Assembly: GCF_002901825.1 (NCBI RefSeq)
Contig: NZ_PPQD01000034.1
Span: 66,545 to 130,544 of the forward strand
Length of the DNA: 64,000 nucleotides
Reading direction: 5' to 3'
From: Mammaliicoccus sciuri
Lineage (GTDB): Bacteria; Bacillota; Bacilli; Staphylococcales; Staphylococcaceae
The notes beneath the pieces are model-generated. The model had not been told where the DNA came from, made no database searches, and worked only from the letters and a program-made list of their open reading frames with translations. Both the position numbers and the translations under genes were made by a program. Positions 54,680 through 64,000 of the stretch are shown one piece after another (positions within the stretch are counted from its first letter, which is position 1; every line of letters starts with the position of its first letter).

Positions 54680-54990
54680 AACAATTAACGTCAATCGAAG
54701 AATACAAATCGTTGATTAACGAACCCACAATATTTATGTTCACAGCATCTTGGTGTCCGGATTGTCATTTTATAGATCCTGATTTACCTGGACTTGAAGA
54801 GAAATACAATCAATATCAATTCGTATCAGTTGATCGTGATGAATTTATTGATTTATGTCAAGAAGTTGATGTTATGGGTATTCCAAGTTTTATTGCTTAT
54901 AACAACGGTCAAGAACTTGGTAGATACGTTGGTAAAGAAAGAAAAACAATTCCACAAATTAGTGCATTTATTGATGGATTAAATAATTAA
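54676..54990 (+). CDS. Thioredoxin-like protein YtpP
   Basis: A 104-aa thioredoxin-fold protein with active site WCPDC (Cys27 and Cys30), not the usual WCGPC, and the cis-Pro in GIPSF. The CPDC motif suggests a disulfide-handling role with altered redox potential. It is translationally coupled to the EIIC-like gene. YtpP relatives in Bacillus are linked to bacillithiol and thiol stress, as I recall. Confidence 0.87.
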   Translation: MKQLTSIEEYKSLINEPTIFMFTASWCPDCHFIDPDLPGLEEKYNQYQFVSVDRDEFIDLCQEVDVMGIPSFIAYNNGQELGRYVGKERKTIPQISAFIDGLNN

Positions 54991-54998
54991 AATTATAT

Positions 54999-55054
54999 AA
55001 AAAAAGCAGGTCGAAAAAAGTTTCTTTTATTTTCGAATTACCTGCTTTTTTATT
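54999..55054 (+). terminator. Terminator after ytpP
   Basis: AAAAAAGCAGGT and ACCTGCTTTTTT pair, with an inner TCGAAAA/TTTTCGA stem. Confidence 0.92.
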
Positions 55055-55145
55055 TTATTTAACTTCATTTAAATATGTTTATCACTGTTACATAACTGCG
55101 ATTTGTTGTAAACTATATAGAGGTATAAAAATAGGAGTGTTAAGT

Positions 55146-56024
55146 ATGAATGTCTTTCAAATGAGAGATTTATTAAAAGACCGATTGAAAACTTTAGATG
55201 CAAATTTTAAGTTTGATAGGGAAAATGAAAGTTTAAGAATTGAACGTACAGATAATCAAAAAGGGCTTTCAGTTAAATTAGCTCCGATTATTGCTAAATA
55301 TAAAAATAACGGTAATAAAACAATAGACGAAATTGTTTATTACGTCACTGAAACAATAAATGCAATGCAAGATGAATCCAATAAAGAAATTAATAAAATT
55401 GAAATCTTGCCTGTCATAAGGTCTACTAGTTTTCATAAAGAAACGAAAGAAGGTACACCTTTTGTCATTGATGAACATACAGCTGAAACAAATATATATT
55501 ATGCGCTTGATTTAGGTAATACTTATAGACTAATAGATGAGTCTATGCTCAGTGAACTTAATTTAACGAAAGAACAAATTAAAGAGCAAGCGTTATTCAA
55601 TATTAAAAAGAGAAAAACAACTTACAAGTCTGATGAAGTTCAAGGCAATACATTCTATTTCATTAATACGAATGACGGATATGATGCTTCACGTATTCTC
55701 AATCAGACATTCCTAAAAGATGTTTATCAAAATATTGAAGGGGAAATGTTATTAGCTACACCTCACCAAGATGTACTGGTGATTTGTGATATTAAAAATG
55801 AAATTGGGTATGATATTGTAGCGCAAATGACGATGCAATTCTTCCAAAATGGCTTAGTGCCAATAACATCATTATCATTCTCTTATACACCTGATAAACC
55901 TTTGGAACCAATATTTATTTTAGGTAAAAATCACTCTCGTAAGAGAAACCAAGAAGTTATTGAGCGATTAGAAAAAAATAGAGAAATATTTAAAAAAATG
56001 AAAAATAATCAAAAAAGATTGTAA
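55146..56024 (+). CDS. DUF1444 protein (YtpQ)
   Basis: A 292-aa soluble protein matching DUF1444/YtpQ. It contains [15 protein letters not shown] near the N terminus and [19 protein letters not shown] mid-sequence; the tail is basic ([25 protein letters not shown]). No catalytic motif is recognised. ATG 55146 has AGGAG 8 nt upstream; GTG 55137 overlaps it. The ytpP-ytpQ-ytpR-sftA order matches Bacillus. Confidence 0.88.
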   Translation: MNVFQMRDLLKDRLKTLDANFKFDRENESLRIERTDNQKGLSVKLAPIIAKYKNNGNKTIDEIVYYVTETINAMQDESNKEINKIEILPVIRSTSFHKETKEGTPFVIDEHTAETNIYYALDLGNTYRLIDESMLSELNLTKEQIKEQALFNIKKRKTTYKSDEVQGNTFYFINTNDGYDASRILNQTFLKDVYQNIEGEMLLATPHQDVLVICDIKNEIGYDIVAQMTMQFFQNGLVPITSLSFSYTPDKPLEPIFILGKNHSRKRNQEVIERLEKNREIFKKMKNNQKRL

Positions 56025-56036
56025 GGAGTAGGAGAA

Positions 56037-56642
56037 ATGAATTTATTTTATAATAAAAATGGTGTTGGCGATGTATTAATGGTTACTTTAGAACCTTTAT
56101 TTGAAGAATTAGAATATGATTATCAAAATGATTTAACAATTATTAAAAGTGAAGATAAAATTGTTGGATTTAATATATTCAATGCTTCTAAATATGTTCA
56201 AATAGAAGGCAATGGCAATATTAAAGTTGAAGAGAAACACATTAATAGTATTCAAGACTTACTAGAGAAAAGTAATATTAATTATAAATTAGACGTTGAT
56301 TTATCTCCTAAGTTTGTAGTAGGATACGTATCTGAAAAATCAAAACATCCTGATGCAGATAAACTATCAGTATGTAAAGTTGATGTTGGTAATGAAACAT
56401 TACAAATTGTATGTGGTGCTCCAAATATTGATCAAGAACAAAAAGTTGTTGTTGCTAAAGTAGGAGCCGTAATGCCTAGTGGAATGATTATTAAAGATGC
56501 AGAATTACGTGGTGTTCCTTCTAGTGGTATGATTTGTTCAATGAAAGAACTTGATTTAGAAGGTGCTCCAAAAGAAAAAGGTATAATGGTACTAGATGAT
56601 AGTTATACTGTAGGAACACCATTCTTTGAAGACGAAAGGTAG
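56037..56642 (+). CDS. ytpR: tRNA-binding-domain protein YtpR
   Basis: A 201-aa protein with an N-terminal DUF4479-type domain and a C-terminal OB-fold like the tRNA-binding domain of PheT ([24 protein letters not shown], then QIVCGAPNI and [15 protein letters not shown]). It binds tRNA in the family sense; its job is unknown. Placed 12 nt after the DUF1444 gene; sftA follows 7 nt after its stop. Confidence 0.92.
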   Translation: MNLFYNKNGVGDVLMVTLEPLFEELEYDYQNDLTIIKSEDKIVGFNIFNASKYVQIEGNGNIKVEEKHINSIQDLLEKSNINYKLDVDLSPKFVVGYVSEKSKHPDADKLSVCKVDVGNETLQIVCGAPNIDQEQKVVVAKVGAVMPSGMIIKDAELRGVPSSGMICSMKELDLEGAPKEKGIMVLDDSYTVGTPFFEDER

Positions 56643-56649
56643 TGAACCT

Positions 56650-59600
56650 ATGAGTTGGTTTGATGATATATTCGGGCAATCGAAAAATGAACAAAAAAAT
56701 GAAAAGCAAAAAAGCGATCAAGTGTCTTTTGATCATCATCCTGATGACGATTCAACTAATGAAGAAATTTATAGAAGACCTAAAGGCAAATTTAGATTTC
56801 CAATACAAATGGAATATGAAGAACAATCTAATGAAGAGCACCATCAACATGATAATGAAACAAGTCAACGAGAAGAGAAATATCATGATAGTAGATTTTA
56901 TGATGAAAGCTCAGCTTCTTTTCCAACAAATAGAAGAAGACGTAGAAGAAATCGTAATGTGGATGCATATGAACCTGCTAAGAAGTCAAGAAGTTATGAT
57001 CAGGATGTAACACATCATTACAATACGAAAAGTAAACAATCTTCTCAACGCTACGACAACAGTAAACGTTATAATGATGACTATCAATTTGAAGAAAGAT
57101 TGAATGCATTACATCAACCAAAATTTAAAGCTTCTGAAGTGCCTTCAGCAATATTCGGTATGAGAAAACAAAAAGAAGTTCCTAATAGTGGTTTGAAAGA
57201 TCATTCAACTAAATCAGATAATGATACTGAAAAAGAAAATAAACGTAAACAAAGTAGTGAAATCGTACAAGAAGTCCCTACTTATTCAAAGACGGATAAT
57301 ACGATTAACATTGAAAATATTTATGCTTCACAAATTGTTTCTGAAATTAGAAAAGAACGCGAGAAGAAACTTCAAAAGAAAAAACAATTTGAAAAAGCTT
57401 TAAGAGAAAAAAGAGAACAAGAACTTAACAGTCTTGATTCAGAAGAAACAAAGTCACAAATTAAAAACCAAGACTATTACTTAAAACAACAAGCTTCATA
57501 TATTAAAAAAGATCCAAAAGATTATCAAGACGTGGAAGATGAACAAGAAGAATTGCCAGATGAATTACAAAATGACATACCCCAAGATGAATCAAGCGAC
57601 TCTCAAGAAGAGACGGTTAATTCTAATGCGTTACAGCCAGACGTCAATGATTTAACTACATATGAATTTAAAGAGATAGACTTAGATTTTGATGATACAG
57701 AAGATGACATTAAACAAGACAATGTTGATGATATCATTGAAGAAGTTGAGACTGAACATGAAGAAGACAATTCAACTCATGATTCAATTGAAGAGGAAGC
57801 TTCAGAGGTTGAAGAAGTAGAATCGAGCAATGTAGTAGAAGACATTAGTGGAGCCGAAAATATTACTGAAGCTGAAGCAATACAACATTTTGAAGAAGAT
57901 AATGAAGTTTCAAATGAAGAAGTTATCGAACCATCAGAAATAATAGAGACGCATGATTCTCTTGAAGAAGATGATGATGCATCGATTACACAATCTGATC
58001 AATTTGTCGAAGATGATATACATTTTGAAGAAGTAGAAGATTCTGAAGATGAAGAAATAGAAACAATCGATAATGCTGAAGATGTATTAACATTTGATGA
58101 AAATGAAGAAGATAATAATGAAAGCTTATTCGAGTCTGATCATTTTGAAGTGGAAAGTGATACAGAAAAACAAGAAGCGGATAATGTTATTGCAGAAGAA
58201 GAATCAAATAATAATCCAATAGAAGCTGAAGACACGATTCAACAACCTGAAGAACCTAAAGAAACAACTTCTCACGAACCTATCTTGAAACCTAAGTCTG
58301 TTAGAAAGTCTTCACCATTTAACGTGATGATGACACCTTCAGATAAACGCAAACATCAAGCATTTAAGAATTCATCAAATATCAACAAGACGCAAACATC
58401 TAACTTTCAAGAAACAGAAAATGAAAGCAACACTGAACAAAATGAGTCTAACCAAGCTGTTAAACGTAAAGGACCATCTTATGTACTTCCACCAGTATCT
58501 ATATTAGATGATCTAGTTGAGGAAGAAGATAATAGTGAATGGTTAGAGGAAAAGAAAAAAGAACTAGATGAAGCTTTTTATCATTTTAATGTGCCTGCAC
58601 ATGTTGTCAATATGATACAAGGGCCAACTGTTACAAGGTTTGAATTATCTGTTGAAAAAGGTGTTAAAGTATCTAGAATTACTGCGTTGCAAGATGACAT
58701 TAAGATGGCATTAGCTGCTAAAGATATTCGTATTGAAGCGCCTATTCCAGGTACAAGTTTAGTAGGTATCGAAGTGCCTAATCAAAGTCCTAAAAAGATT
58801 CCATTAGGCCAAATGATCACGTCTAAACCTTTTCAACAAGCAGAAAGTAAACTGACTGTAGCAATGGGCTTTAAAATTAATAACGAACCGCTATTAATGG
58901 ATATTGCTAAGACACCTCATGCGCTCATTGCTGGTGCAACAGGTTCTGGTAAGTCAGTATGTATTAATGCTATCTTAACAAGTTTACTTTATAAAAATCA
59001 TCCAGATGAGCTGAAACTATTACTGATTGATCCGAAAATGGTAGAGCTTGCACCATATAATAATTTGCCGCATTTAGTTGCGCCAGTTATTACGGATGTT
59101 AAAGCAGCAACTGCTAGTTTAAAATGGGCAGTTGAAGAGATGGAACGTAGATATAAGCGTTTTGCTGAATTACATGTTAGAAATATTACTGCATTTAATA
59201 AGAAAGCAAATTACGAGCAAAGAATGGCAAAAATCATTATAGTTATAGATGAGTTAGCTGATTTAATGATGATGTCACCTCAAGAAGTTGAACAATCTAT
59301 TGCTAGAATTGCACAAAAAGCTAGAGCATGTGGTATACATATGATTCTTGCGACACAACGACCATCCGTCAATGTGATTACAGGTTTAATTAAAGCAAAC
59401 GTACCAACAAGAATATCATTCATGGTATCGTCTTCTATTGACTCTAGAACAATTCTTGATGTTGGTGGAGCAGAGAAATTACTTGGTAATGGTGATATGT
59501 TATATCTTGGTAACGGTATGAATAAACCGATAAGAGTTCAAGGTGCATTTGTATCAGATGATGAAATTGATGAAACAGTAGAAAATGTTAGTAGTCAAAT

Positions 59601-59877
59601 GAAACCTAATTATCTATTCAAAAAAGAAACATTGTTGAAAAAGGTAAATGAACAACCTGCTGATGCACTATTTGATGAAGTTTGTGAATTTATGTTAAAC
59701 GAAGGTCATATTTCAACTTCACTTATACAAAGACATTTCCAAATTGGATATAATAGAGCAGCGAGAATGATTGATAATCTTGAAGAGAGAGGTTATATAT
59801 CAGGACCTAACGGCTCTAAACCAAGAGATGTACTTATTACTAAAGATATGATAGAAGAAAGAGAAACTAACATTTAA
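56650..59877 (+). CDS. sftA: DNA translocase SftA/FtsK family
   Basis: A 1075-aa FtsK/SpoIIIE-type motor. The N-terminal 600 residues are not membrane helices: they are basic at first (about 90-160), then strongly acidic and low-complexity (about 295-530). The motor has Walker A GATGSGKS (762-769), Walker B IIVIDELAD (Asp867) and RPSVNVITGLIKANVPTRI. A C-terminal winged helix (gamma, about 1000-1070) recognises polar DNA sequences. It clears chromosome arms from the division site. ATG 56650 follows AAAGG; ATG 56626 has no site. Confidence 0.93.
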   Translation: MSWFDDIFGQSKNEQKNEKQKSDQVSFDHHPDDDSTNEEIYRRPKGKFRFPIQMEYEEQSNEEHHQHDNETSQREEKYHDSRFYDESSASFPTNRRRRRRNRNVDAYEPAKKSRSYDQDVTHHYNTKSKQSSQRYDNSKRYNDDYQFEERLNALHQPKFKASEVPSAIFGMRKQKEVPNSGLKDHSTKSDNDTEKENKRKQSSEIVQEVPTYSKTDNTINIENIYASQIVSEIRKEREKKLQKKKQFEKALREKREQELNSLDSEETKSQIKNQDYYLKQQASYIKKDPKDYQDVEDEQEELPDELQNDIPQDESSDSQEETVNSNALQPDVNDLTTYEFKEIDLDFDDTEDDIKQDNVDDIIEEVETEHEEDNSTHDSIEEEASEVEEVESSNVVEDISGAENITEAEAIQHFEEDNEVSNEEVIEPSEIIETHDSLEEDDDASITQSDQFVEDDIHFEEVEDSEDEEIETIDNAEDVLTFDENEEDNNESLFESDHFEVESDTEKQEADNVIAEEESNNNPIEAEDTIQQPEEPKETTSHEPILKPKSVRKSSPFNVMMTPSDKRKHQAFKNSSNINKTQTSNFQETENESNTEQNESNQAVKRKGPSYVLPPVSILDDLVEEEDNSEWLEEKKKELDEAFYHFNVPAHVVNMIQGPTVTRFELSVEKGVKVSRITALQDDIKMALAAKDIRIEAPIPGTSLVGIEVPNQSPKKIPLGQMITSKPFQQAESKLTVAMGFKINNEPLLMDIAKTPHALIAGATGSGKSVCINAILTSLLYKNHPDELKLLLIDPKMVELAPYNNLPHLVAPVITDVKAATASLKWAVEEMERRYKRFAELHVRNITAFNKKANYEQRMAKIIIVIDELADLMMMSPQEVEQSIARIAQKARACGIHMILATQRPSVNVITGLIKANVPTRISFMVSSSIDSRTILDVGGAEKLLGNGDMLYLGNGMNKPIRVQGAFVSDDEIDETVENVSSQMKPNYLFKKETLLKKVNEQPADALFDEVCEFMLNEGHISTSLIQRHFQIGYNRAARMIDNLEERGYISGPNGSKPRDVLITKDMIEERETNI

Positions 59878-59899
59878 GAAATAGAAGGAGTGACATGAA

Positions 59900-61213
59900 A
59901 TGACATTATTTCATTTTGTCGGCATAAAAGGTGCAGGTATGAGTTCACTTGCACAAATCATGCACGACATGGGACATAAAGTACAAGGTTCTGATATAGA
60001 GAATACAGTATTTACTGAAATAGCATTAAAAAATAAAGGCATTAAAATATTACCTTTTGATGTAGAAAATATTCAAGAAGGCATGACTGTTATAGCAGGT
60101 AATGCCTTTCCAGATACACACCCTGAAATAGCAAAAGCTTACGACATGGGACTTGAAGTAAAAAGATATCATATATTCCTAGGTGAATTTATGTCTCAAT
60201 ATACATCAGTCGCTGTTACAGGTGCACACGGTAAAACATCGACAACTGGATTATTATCACATGTCATGAATGGTGATCAAAAGACATCATTCTTAATAGG
60301 TGATGGAACAGGTATGGGATTACCTGATAGCTCATACTTTGCTTTTGAAGCTTGTGAATATAGAAGACACTTTTTAAGTTATTATCCAGATTATGCGATT
60401 ATGACAAATATTGATTTTGATCATCCAGACTATTTTAAAGATTTACAAGACGTAACAAATGCATTCCAAGAGATGGCTAGTAATGTAAAAAAAGCAATCG
60501 TTGCTTGGGGACATGACGCTGAACTTAGAAAAATTAAAGCGGATGTTCCAATTTACTTTTATGGTTTCGAACACGACAATGATGTCTATGCTGAAAATAT
60601 TCAAACGTCTTCTAAAGGTACAACATTTGATGTATACTTCAAATCTAAAAACGAACTCATAGGTACATTTACAACACCTATGTATGGTGATCACCACGTT
60701 CTAAATGCATTAGCTGTTATTGCAATTTGCCATTTAGAAAAACTTGATATTGAAAATATTAAAGAAGCATTATTAACTTTTGGTGGTGTAAAAAGAAGAT
60801 TTAGTGAAAGTTTTTACGATAATCAAATCTTAATCGATGACTATGCACACCATCCGAGAGAAATAAATGCTACAATTGAATCAGCTAGAAAAAAATATCC
60901 TGAAAATGAAGTGGTTGCAGTATTTCAGCCACATACATTTTCAAGAACAGAAACTTTCTTAAACGAATTTGCTGAAAGTTTAAACCTTGCTGATAAAGTA
61001 TATTTATGTGACATCTTTGGTTCTATTCGAGAACAACAAGGTGAGCTGACAATACATGATTTAAAAGCATTAATTCCTAATGCGGATTTAATTAGTGAAG
61101 AATCTGTTTCTCAGCTACAAAAGCATGATAATGGTGTTATACTATTTATGGGTGCTGGAGATATTCAAAAAGTTCAAAAAGCCTATGTTACTTCACTATC
61201 ACATTTAATATAA
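59900..61213 (+). CDS. murC: UDP-N-acetylmuramate-L-alanine ligase
   Basis: A 437-aa cytosolic ligase joining L-alanine to UDP-MurNAc, the first step in peptide-stem synthesis. It has the N-terminal [11 protein letters not shown] fold, ATP motif [22 protein letters not shown] and [19 protein letters not shown] is placed upstream. Found between sftA and the DUF948 gene, as in other staphylococci. Confidence 0.98.
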   Translation: MTLFHFVGIKGAGMSSLAQIMHDMGHKVQGSDIENTVFTEIALKNKGIKILPFDVENIQEGMTVIAGNAFPDTHPEIAKAYDMGLEVKRYHIFLGEFMSQYTSVAVTGAHGKTSTTGLLSHVMNGDQKTSFLIGDGTGMGLPDSSYFAFEACEYRRHFLSYYPDYAIMTNIDFDHPDYFKDLQDVTNAFQEMASNVKKAIVAWGHDAELRKIKADVPIYFYGFEHDNDVYAENIQTSSKGTTFDVYFKSKNELIGTFTTPMYGDHHVLNALAVIAICHLEKLDIENIKEALLTFGGVKRRFSESFYDNQILIDDYAHHPREINATIESARKKYPENEVVAVFQPHTFSRTETFLNEFAESLNLADKVYLCDIFGSIREQQGELTIHDLKALIPNADLISEESVSQLQKHDNGVILFMGAGDIQKVQKAYVTSLSHLI

Positions 61214-61297
61214 TATGTTTATACTTTAATAGTGAGGGTATTAAATATTAGTAAATCGAATAAAGAATAGTTTTATAATTATTAGGAGGCGTTCAGT

Positions 61298-61849
61298 ATG
61301 GATTGGATTTTACCAATAGCAGGCATAATTGCTGCGGTTGCATTTTTAATTATTTGTGTTGTCTTAGCACTATTTTTAATGCAATTATTAAAAACAGTTA
61401 AAGGAATTAATGAAACTTTAGATGGCATTCAAGGCCAAATACAAGGTATCACTCGTGAATCTACAGATTTACTTCATAAAGCAAATCGTTTAACTGAAGA
61501 TATTCAAGATAAATCATTACGCTTAAACTCAGTAGTAGATGCAGTTAAAGGTGTTGGAGATTCTGTACAAACACTTAATAATTCAGTAGATAGAGTTACA
61601 AACTCTATTACACACAATATCTCACAAAATGAAGATAAGATTTCTCAAGTTATTCAATGGTCAAATGTTGCAATGGAAGTTGCAGATAAATGGCAATTAA
61701 GAAGAGATCGTAGAAGTAATGTATCGTACAAAAATAATGTAAATGCTTCTAAAGATTTTGAAGCGCAAGTGCCGAAAGACTACAATGAAAAAACAACATC
61801 AGGTGACAACTTAGATGAAGATAAAATTGGTGCAGGCTTGAAAAAATAA
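61298..61849 (+). CDS. DUF948 protein (YtxG)
   Basis: A 183-aa protein of the YtxG/DUF948 family. A membrane helix at about 5-28 is followed by a long heptad-like helix (residues 30-125, GIQGQIQGITRESTDLLHKAN, SVVDAVKGVGDSVQTLNNSV) and a charged tail. Bacillus ytxG belongs to general-stress operons. AGGAGG precedes the ATG. Probably forms a coiled-coil assembly at the membrane. Confidence 0.88.
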   Translation: MDWILPIAGIIAAVAFLIICVVLALFLMQLLKTVKGINETLDGIQGQIQGITRESTDLLHKANRLTEDIQDKSLRLNSVVDAVKGVGDSVQTLNNSVDRVTNSITHNISQNEDKISQVIQWSNVAMEVADKWQLRRDRRSNVSYKNNVNASKDFEAQVPKDYNEKTTSGDNLDEDKIGAGLKK

Positions 61850-61877
61850 AGTGCATGGAAGCAAATAACAATCTTTT

Positions 61878-61918
61878 CAGGCTGAGGCATATAAAAAATG
61901 TCACAGCCTGATTTCTTT
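61878..61918 (+). terminator. Weak terminator after the DUF948 gene
   Basis: CAGGCTG and CAGCCTG pair with an imperfect inner stem (61878-61910), then ATTTCTTT. Confidence 0.55.
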
Positions 61919-61941
61919 AATAAAATTAGGGGGAAAATAAA

Positions 61942-62604
61942 ATGGAAAACAAATACAATAGAGATTTATATACACATGGTCTAGAAACATATGAAGCTGA
62001 ATATGAAAAAAATACAAACGGTAGAGATTTTGTATTTGGTGTAGTATTAGGTACAGTAGTAGGCGGAATTGTTGGTTTATTACTAGCACCTAAATCAGGG
62101 AAAGAACTACAAGATGATTTAAGTGAGAAATCAAACAAAATTATCGATGACGTTAAAACTAAAACTGACGACTTAAAAGTTCAAGCTCAATCTAAAGCTG
62201 AAGAAATCAAAACACAAGCTGAAGAAAAGAAAGAAGAAGTCAAAACTAAAGTTGAAGATAAAAAAGCACAAGCGAGCGAAAAAGCAGAAGAAGTGAAAGC
62301 TAAAGCTGCTGATAAAAAAGAAGAAGCTAGTCAAAAAGCGGAAGAAGTAAAAGCTAAAGCTACAGATAAAAAAGAAGAAGTTAAAACAAAAGCTTCAGAA
62401 AAGAAAACAGAAACTAAGAAAAAAGCAGAAGAAGTAAAATCTAAACAAGCTGAAAAGAAAGCTAACAAAGGCGTTGTAACAGCTGACGATGTAGGCGATG
62501 AAGAATTAAAAGCACAAAAAGGTGCGATTAAATCTGAAGTAGAAAATGAAGACTTAAAAGGTCCAAAAACAGTTGTAGAGAAAAAAACTTTCGATAAAAA
62601 ATAA
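61942..62604 (+). CDS. YtxH-domain protein with LEA-like repeats
   Basis: A 220-aa protein with a YtxH-type glycine-rich membrane segment (VFGVVLGTVVGGIVGLLLAPKSG, about 30-53) and then a Lys/Glu-rich run of 11-residue repeats (EEVKAKAADKK-type; about 80-175). The repeats recall LEA proteins and apolipoprotein-like helices, which can bind membranes or stabilise proteins in dry or stressed cells. GGGGG precedes the ATG. Pairs with the DUF948 gene upstream. Confidence 0.85.
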   Translation: MENKYNRDLYTHGLETYEAEYEKNTNGRDFVFGVVLGTVVGGIVGLLLAPKSGKELQDDLSEKSNKIIDDVKTKTDDLKVQAQSKAEEIKTQAEEKKEEVKTKVEDKKAQASEKAEEVKAKAADKKEEASQKAEEVKAKATDKKEEVKTKASEKKTETKKKAEEVKSKQAEKKANKGVVTADDVGDEELKAQKGAIKSEVENEDLKGPKTVVEKKTFDKK

Positions 62605-62637
62605 TAAATAAGTGATGTATAACGCATATTATTTGTA

Positions 62638-62676
62638 CTACCGAAAAGTTATAACATAACTTTTCGGTAGTTTTTT
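62638..62676 (+). terminator. Terminator after the YtxH gene
   Basis: CTACCGAAAAGTTAT pairs with ATAACTTTTCGGTAG, followed by TTTTTT. The core resembles the terminator after aroA. Confidence 0.93.
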
Positions 62677-62761
62677 ATATTGTAATGAACACCATTATAA
62701 ATTAAAATATACTTTATTAGTCTGATTAGTAATAAACTTTAATATTTTTGAGATGTTGGGG

Positions 62762-62790
62762 TTGAATCAGATCATTTTAATTGTTATACT
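62762..62790 (+). promoter_or_regulatory. Predicted promoter of aroA
   Basis: TTGAAT (62762-62767), 17-nt spacer, TATACT (62785-62790), 72 nt before the start codon. Confidence 0.65.
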
Positions 62791-62861
62791 AACATCTAAT
62801 TACTTATATATTTTATCGCTTTAAAGTATGTGAGTTAAATTGTTTACATGAGGTGAAAAGG

Positions 62862-63941
62862 ATGTCAAATGAATTAGAGAATTTAAGAAAAAGAATTGAA
62901 GGTATTAATGATGAAATTTTAGCTTTATTACAAGAGCGTGGTACTTTAGCTAAAAAAATTGGTGAAGAAAAACGTAAACAAGGTACTCAAGTATATGATC
63001 CACAACGTGAAAAAGAAATGTTAAATCATTTAATTGATAATAACCAAGGACCATATAACGACAATACTATTAAGCAATTATTTAAAGAGATCTTTAAAGC
63101 TTCTACTGACTTACAAAAATCTGAAAATGAAAAACATTTATATGTTTCTCGTAAATTAAAACCAGAAGATACTATTGTACAATTCGACAATGGTGCAATT
63201 ATTGGTAATAATAAAAAATCATTCGTATTCGGGCCGTGTTCTGTAGAATCACAAGAACAAGTTGATACTGTTGCGAAAGAATTAGCTGATAGAGGCGAAA
63301 AATTCATTAGAGGTGGCGCATTTAAACCACGTACTTCTCCTTATGACTTCCAAGGTTTAGGTGAAGAAGGATTAAAAATTCTTAAAAATACTAAAGATAA
63401 ATACGGTTTAAATATCGTAAGTGAAATTGTAAATCCTGCACACTTTGAAATGGCTGATGAATACTTAGATGTATTCCAAATTGGTGCAAGAAACATGCAA
63501 AACTTTGAGTTATTAAAAGAAGCAGGTAAAACAAACAAACCTATCTTATTAAAACGTGGTCTTTCTGCAACTATCGAAGAATTCATTTACGCTGCAGAAT
63601 ATATTCATTCACAAGGTAACAATAATATTATCTTATGTGAACGTGGTATTAGAACATATGAAAAAGCTACAAGAAACACATTAGATATTTCAGCAGTTCC
63701 AATTTTAAAGCAAGGTACACATCTACCAGTTATGGTAGACGTTACGCATAGTACTGGTCGTAAAGACATCATGCTACCATGTGCTAAAGCTGCATTAGCA
63801 GTTGGAGCTGACGGTGTAATGGCAGAAGTACATCCTGATCCATCAGTAGCGTTAAGTGACGCTGGACAACAAATGGACTTAAATGAATTTGACGCATTCT
63901 ACAAAGAAATCGTTGAAGCTGCTAAATTATACGAAAAATAA
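62862..63941 (+). CDS. aroA: Chorismate mutase/DAHP synthase fusion
   Basis: A 359-aa fusion (AroA(G)/AroF). The N-terminal AroQ-type chorismate mutase (1-90) senses or converts chorismate/prephenate; the DAHP synthase barrel (100-359) condenses PEP and erythrose-4-phosphate, opening the shikimate pathway. Visible motifs are [47 protein letters not shown] and [19 protein letters not shown] 62862 has GAGGTG upstream; GTG 62853 overlaps that site. ccpA follows in S. aureus and would lie just outside the window. Confidence 0.95.
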   Translation: MSNELENLRKRIEGINDEILALLQERGTLAKKIGEEKRKQGTQVYDPQREKEMLNHLIDNNQGPYNDNTIKQLFKEIFKASTDLQKSENEKHLYVSRKLKPEDTIVQFDNGAIIGNNKKSFVFGPCSVESQEQVDTVAKELADRGEKFIRGGAFKPRTSPYDFQGLGEEGLKILKNTKDKYGLNIVSEIVNPAHFEMADEYLDVFQIGARNMQNFELLKEAGKTNKPILLKRGLSATIEEFIYAAEYIHSQGNNNIILCERGIRTYEKATRNTLDISAVPILKQGTHLPVMVDVTHSTGRKDIMLPCAKAALAVGADGVMAEVHPDPSVALSDAGQQMDLNEFDAFYKEIVEAAKLYEK

Positions 63942-63956
63942 TTTTCATATACATCG

Positions 63957-63995
63957 ACTGGCGAAAAGTTATCATAACTTTTCGCCAGTTTTTAT
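63957..63995 (+). terminator. Terminator after aroA
   Basis: ACTGGCGAAAAGTTAT pairs with ATAACTTTTCGCCAGT, followed by TTTTAT. Confidence 0.93.
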
Positions 63996-64000
63996 GTTGT

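Noticed and set aside
62653..63973. Terminator hairpins as DNA uptake signal sequences linked to comK
   Set aside because: Sharing of a core by a few terminators is not enough, and no uptake sequence is established in staphylococci.

Overview
The window looks like a chromosomal segment of a low-GC coccus of the family Staphylococcaceae. The proteins closely match staphylococcal families, including Rot, SigS, ComK, SagB-like glucosaminidase, OpuC, PepV/Dat and AroA with an N-terminal chorismate mutase. From memory, the gene order metK ... ribDEBAH, rot, leuS, murJ-like, pepV, dat, trmB, ytpR, sftA/ftsK, murC, ytxG, ytxH, aroA follows the Staphylococcus aureus metK-to-ccpA region. Extra or diverged genes suggest a non-aureus staphylococcus or Mammaliicoccus, but the species cannot be fixed from this sequence. 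No tRNA, rRNA, prophage, insertion sequence or CRISPR array was seen.

Layout. 1-1.5 kb: a SAM (S-box) riboswitch and metK. 2-5.3 kb: a NERD-domain membrane protein, a semialdehyde dehydrogenase and an aldo/keto reductase. 5.3-7.3 kb (minus strand): paired fluoride channels, a small membrane protein and a metallo-beta-lactamase-fold protein with a degenerate metal motif. 7.5-9.7 kb: transaldolase with a cre-like site, a cation diffusion facilitator and an overlooked 54-aa protein. 9.8-14.5 kb: PepSY membrane protein, HAD phosphatase, AraC-type regulator and hypotheticals. 14.5-17.2 kb: comK and sigS, then a glucosaminidase. 17.7-22.2 kb: lipoprotein and the opuCABCD osmoprotectant importer. 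22.4-28.1 kb: a flavoprotein and the FMN-riboswitch riboflavin operon. 28.1-31.2 kb: proline dehydrogenase, small membrane proteins and a 40-aa secreted peptide candidate. 31.3-36 kb: a hydrolase-fold protein lacking its nucleophile, rot, the mnmL/mnmM pair and an MFS transporter. 36-43.4 kb: T-box leuS, rhodanese, flavoprotein, MurJ-type flippase, pseudouridine synthase. 43.6-56 kb: pepV-dat, trmB, lactonase, C-S lyase, peptidase, an amino-acid ABC importer, an EIIC-like protein and thioredoxin. 56-64 kb: ytpR, sftA, murC, ytxG, ytxH, aroA.

The most unusual material is intergenic. Three arrays (1564-1880, 17228-17667, 24025-24341) and a short fourth one (39029-39108) are built from 40-bp units in near-exact register. 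The three long arrays share one plan: a block of type-A units on the plus strand, a block of type-B units on the minus strand, then type-C units on the plus strand. Every type keeps short inverted arms 14 nt apart, with a compensating base change between types. An unrelated 41-bp hairpin-bearing tandem array (32669-33052) lies downstream of rot. Two of these arrays sit between convergent genes whose two terminators are near copies of each other. I know of no description of these elements, and their function is unknown.

How the genes work together. Metabolite-sensing leaders (SAM, uncharged tRNA, FMN) control metK, leuS and the rib operon. The transaldolase and proline dehydrogenase carry sites resembling CcpA operators. 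Several modules serve the envelope and division (murC, murJ-like, pepV/dat for D-amino acids, SagB-like, SftA), and others serve translation (leuS, trmB, mnmL/mnmM, RsuA-type synthase) or stress and virulence control (rot, sigS, comK, opuC).
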